Of a stretch of DNA of 64,000 bases, positions 63,841 through 64,000 are shown piece after piece. Positions within the stretch are counted from its first letter, which is position 1; each line of letters opens with the position of its first letter. The translations under genes and the position numbers were made by a program. Source of the DNA: Planctomycetaceae bacterium UBA2671 (lineage in GTDB: Bacteria > Planctomycetota > Planctomycetia > Planctomycetales > Planctomycetaceae); assembly GCA_002359185.1 (NCBI GenBank), contig DEML01000003.1:103809-167808 (forward strand), read 5' to 3'. The notes under the pieces were generated by a model that did no database searches, was not told where the DNA came from, and worked only from the letters and a program-made list of their open reading frames with translations.

Positions 63841-64000
63841 AGCGTTCCTTTCAGGTAAACCAGAACTTCGAATCACTAATTAATTTTACGTGAGGTTGAC
63901 ATAAAATGATTGAGAAAAATGGACATTTTTATTTTTCTAAAAAAATCATGAGATTTTTCAGTCAGGTTGCCATTTTGTAGTCGTCCCTGCATAACCCTGT

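Overview
The window looks like chromosomal DNA from a planctomycete (Planctomycetota, probably Planctomycetaceae; genus not determined). The basis is a moderate-GC genome, a very large secreted protein combining a dehydrogenase-like propeller, HEAT-type repeats and a C-terminal CxxCH cytochrome, many secreted alpha/beta hydrolases (one with EF-hands), Tad pilus-type TadE/TadG proteins, an FHA-GAF-SpoIIE phosphatase and many palindromic intergenic repeats. No rRNA, phage, transposase or CRISPR array was seen. A perfect 16-bp ParB site (parS) at 33901 would fit an origin-proximal location.

Layout. 1-2.4 kb: a STAS-like fragment, an amidohydrolase, then three tandem small-RNA genes on the minus strand. 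2.4-6.8 kb: a Ro60/TROVE protein (Rsr) and a GH63-like glucosidase, both minus; the small RNAs lie directly downstream of rsr and look like bacterial Y RNAs. 7-21 kb: esterase, Tat-exported unknown protein, TadE/TadE/TadG, rhodanese, DinB-like protein, SulP transporter, an FHA-GAF-PP2C phosphatase and an alginate-export-type porin.

21.5-37.5 kb is a complete nitrate assimilation locus. It starts after a strong terminator with a consensus sigma-54 promoter (21772-21787) and runs through nrtA-nrtB-nrtC-nrtD, a GAF-like protein, a DmsB/DmsC-type Fe-S/membrane fusion, the molybdopterin nitrate reductase, the siroheme nitrite reductase and a CysJ-like flavoprotein, ending with a FixL/FixJ-like two-component pair. 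Nitrate is imported by the ABC transporter, reduced to nitrite by NasA (probably with electrons from the membrane module), and nitrite is reduced to ammonium by NirA, probably served by the flavoprotein.

37.6-47.1 kb: a PHP-type metallohydrolase, a YaiI family protein, an ATP-grasp ligase next to an M20 hydrolase, and a compact block of small tail-anchored membrane proteins flanked by two AI-2E family transporters. 47.1-54.4 kb: the large cytochrome-type protein, an EF-hand esterase, a glycerophosphodiesterase and an MgtC-like protein. 54.6-62.1 kb: a second operon with a membrane FN3-like protein, a sodium:solute symporter, a 41-residue membrane microprotein, an aspartate/ornithine carbamoyltransferase homologue, an asparagine synthetase, an allantoate-amidohydrolase-type hydrolase and an isochorismatase-type hydrolase, suggesting uptake and processing of a carbamoylated or amide nitrogen compound that I cannot name. 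The end holds a sialidase-like protein and a ribosome hibernation factor.

The most interesting signals are the Rsr-linked array of three Y-like RNAs, one of which carries a circularly permuted tRNA-like domain, and the unassigned carbamoyl/amide operon.
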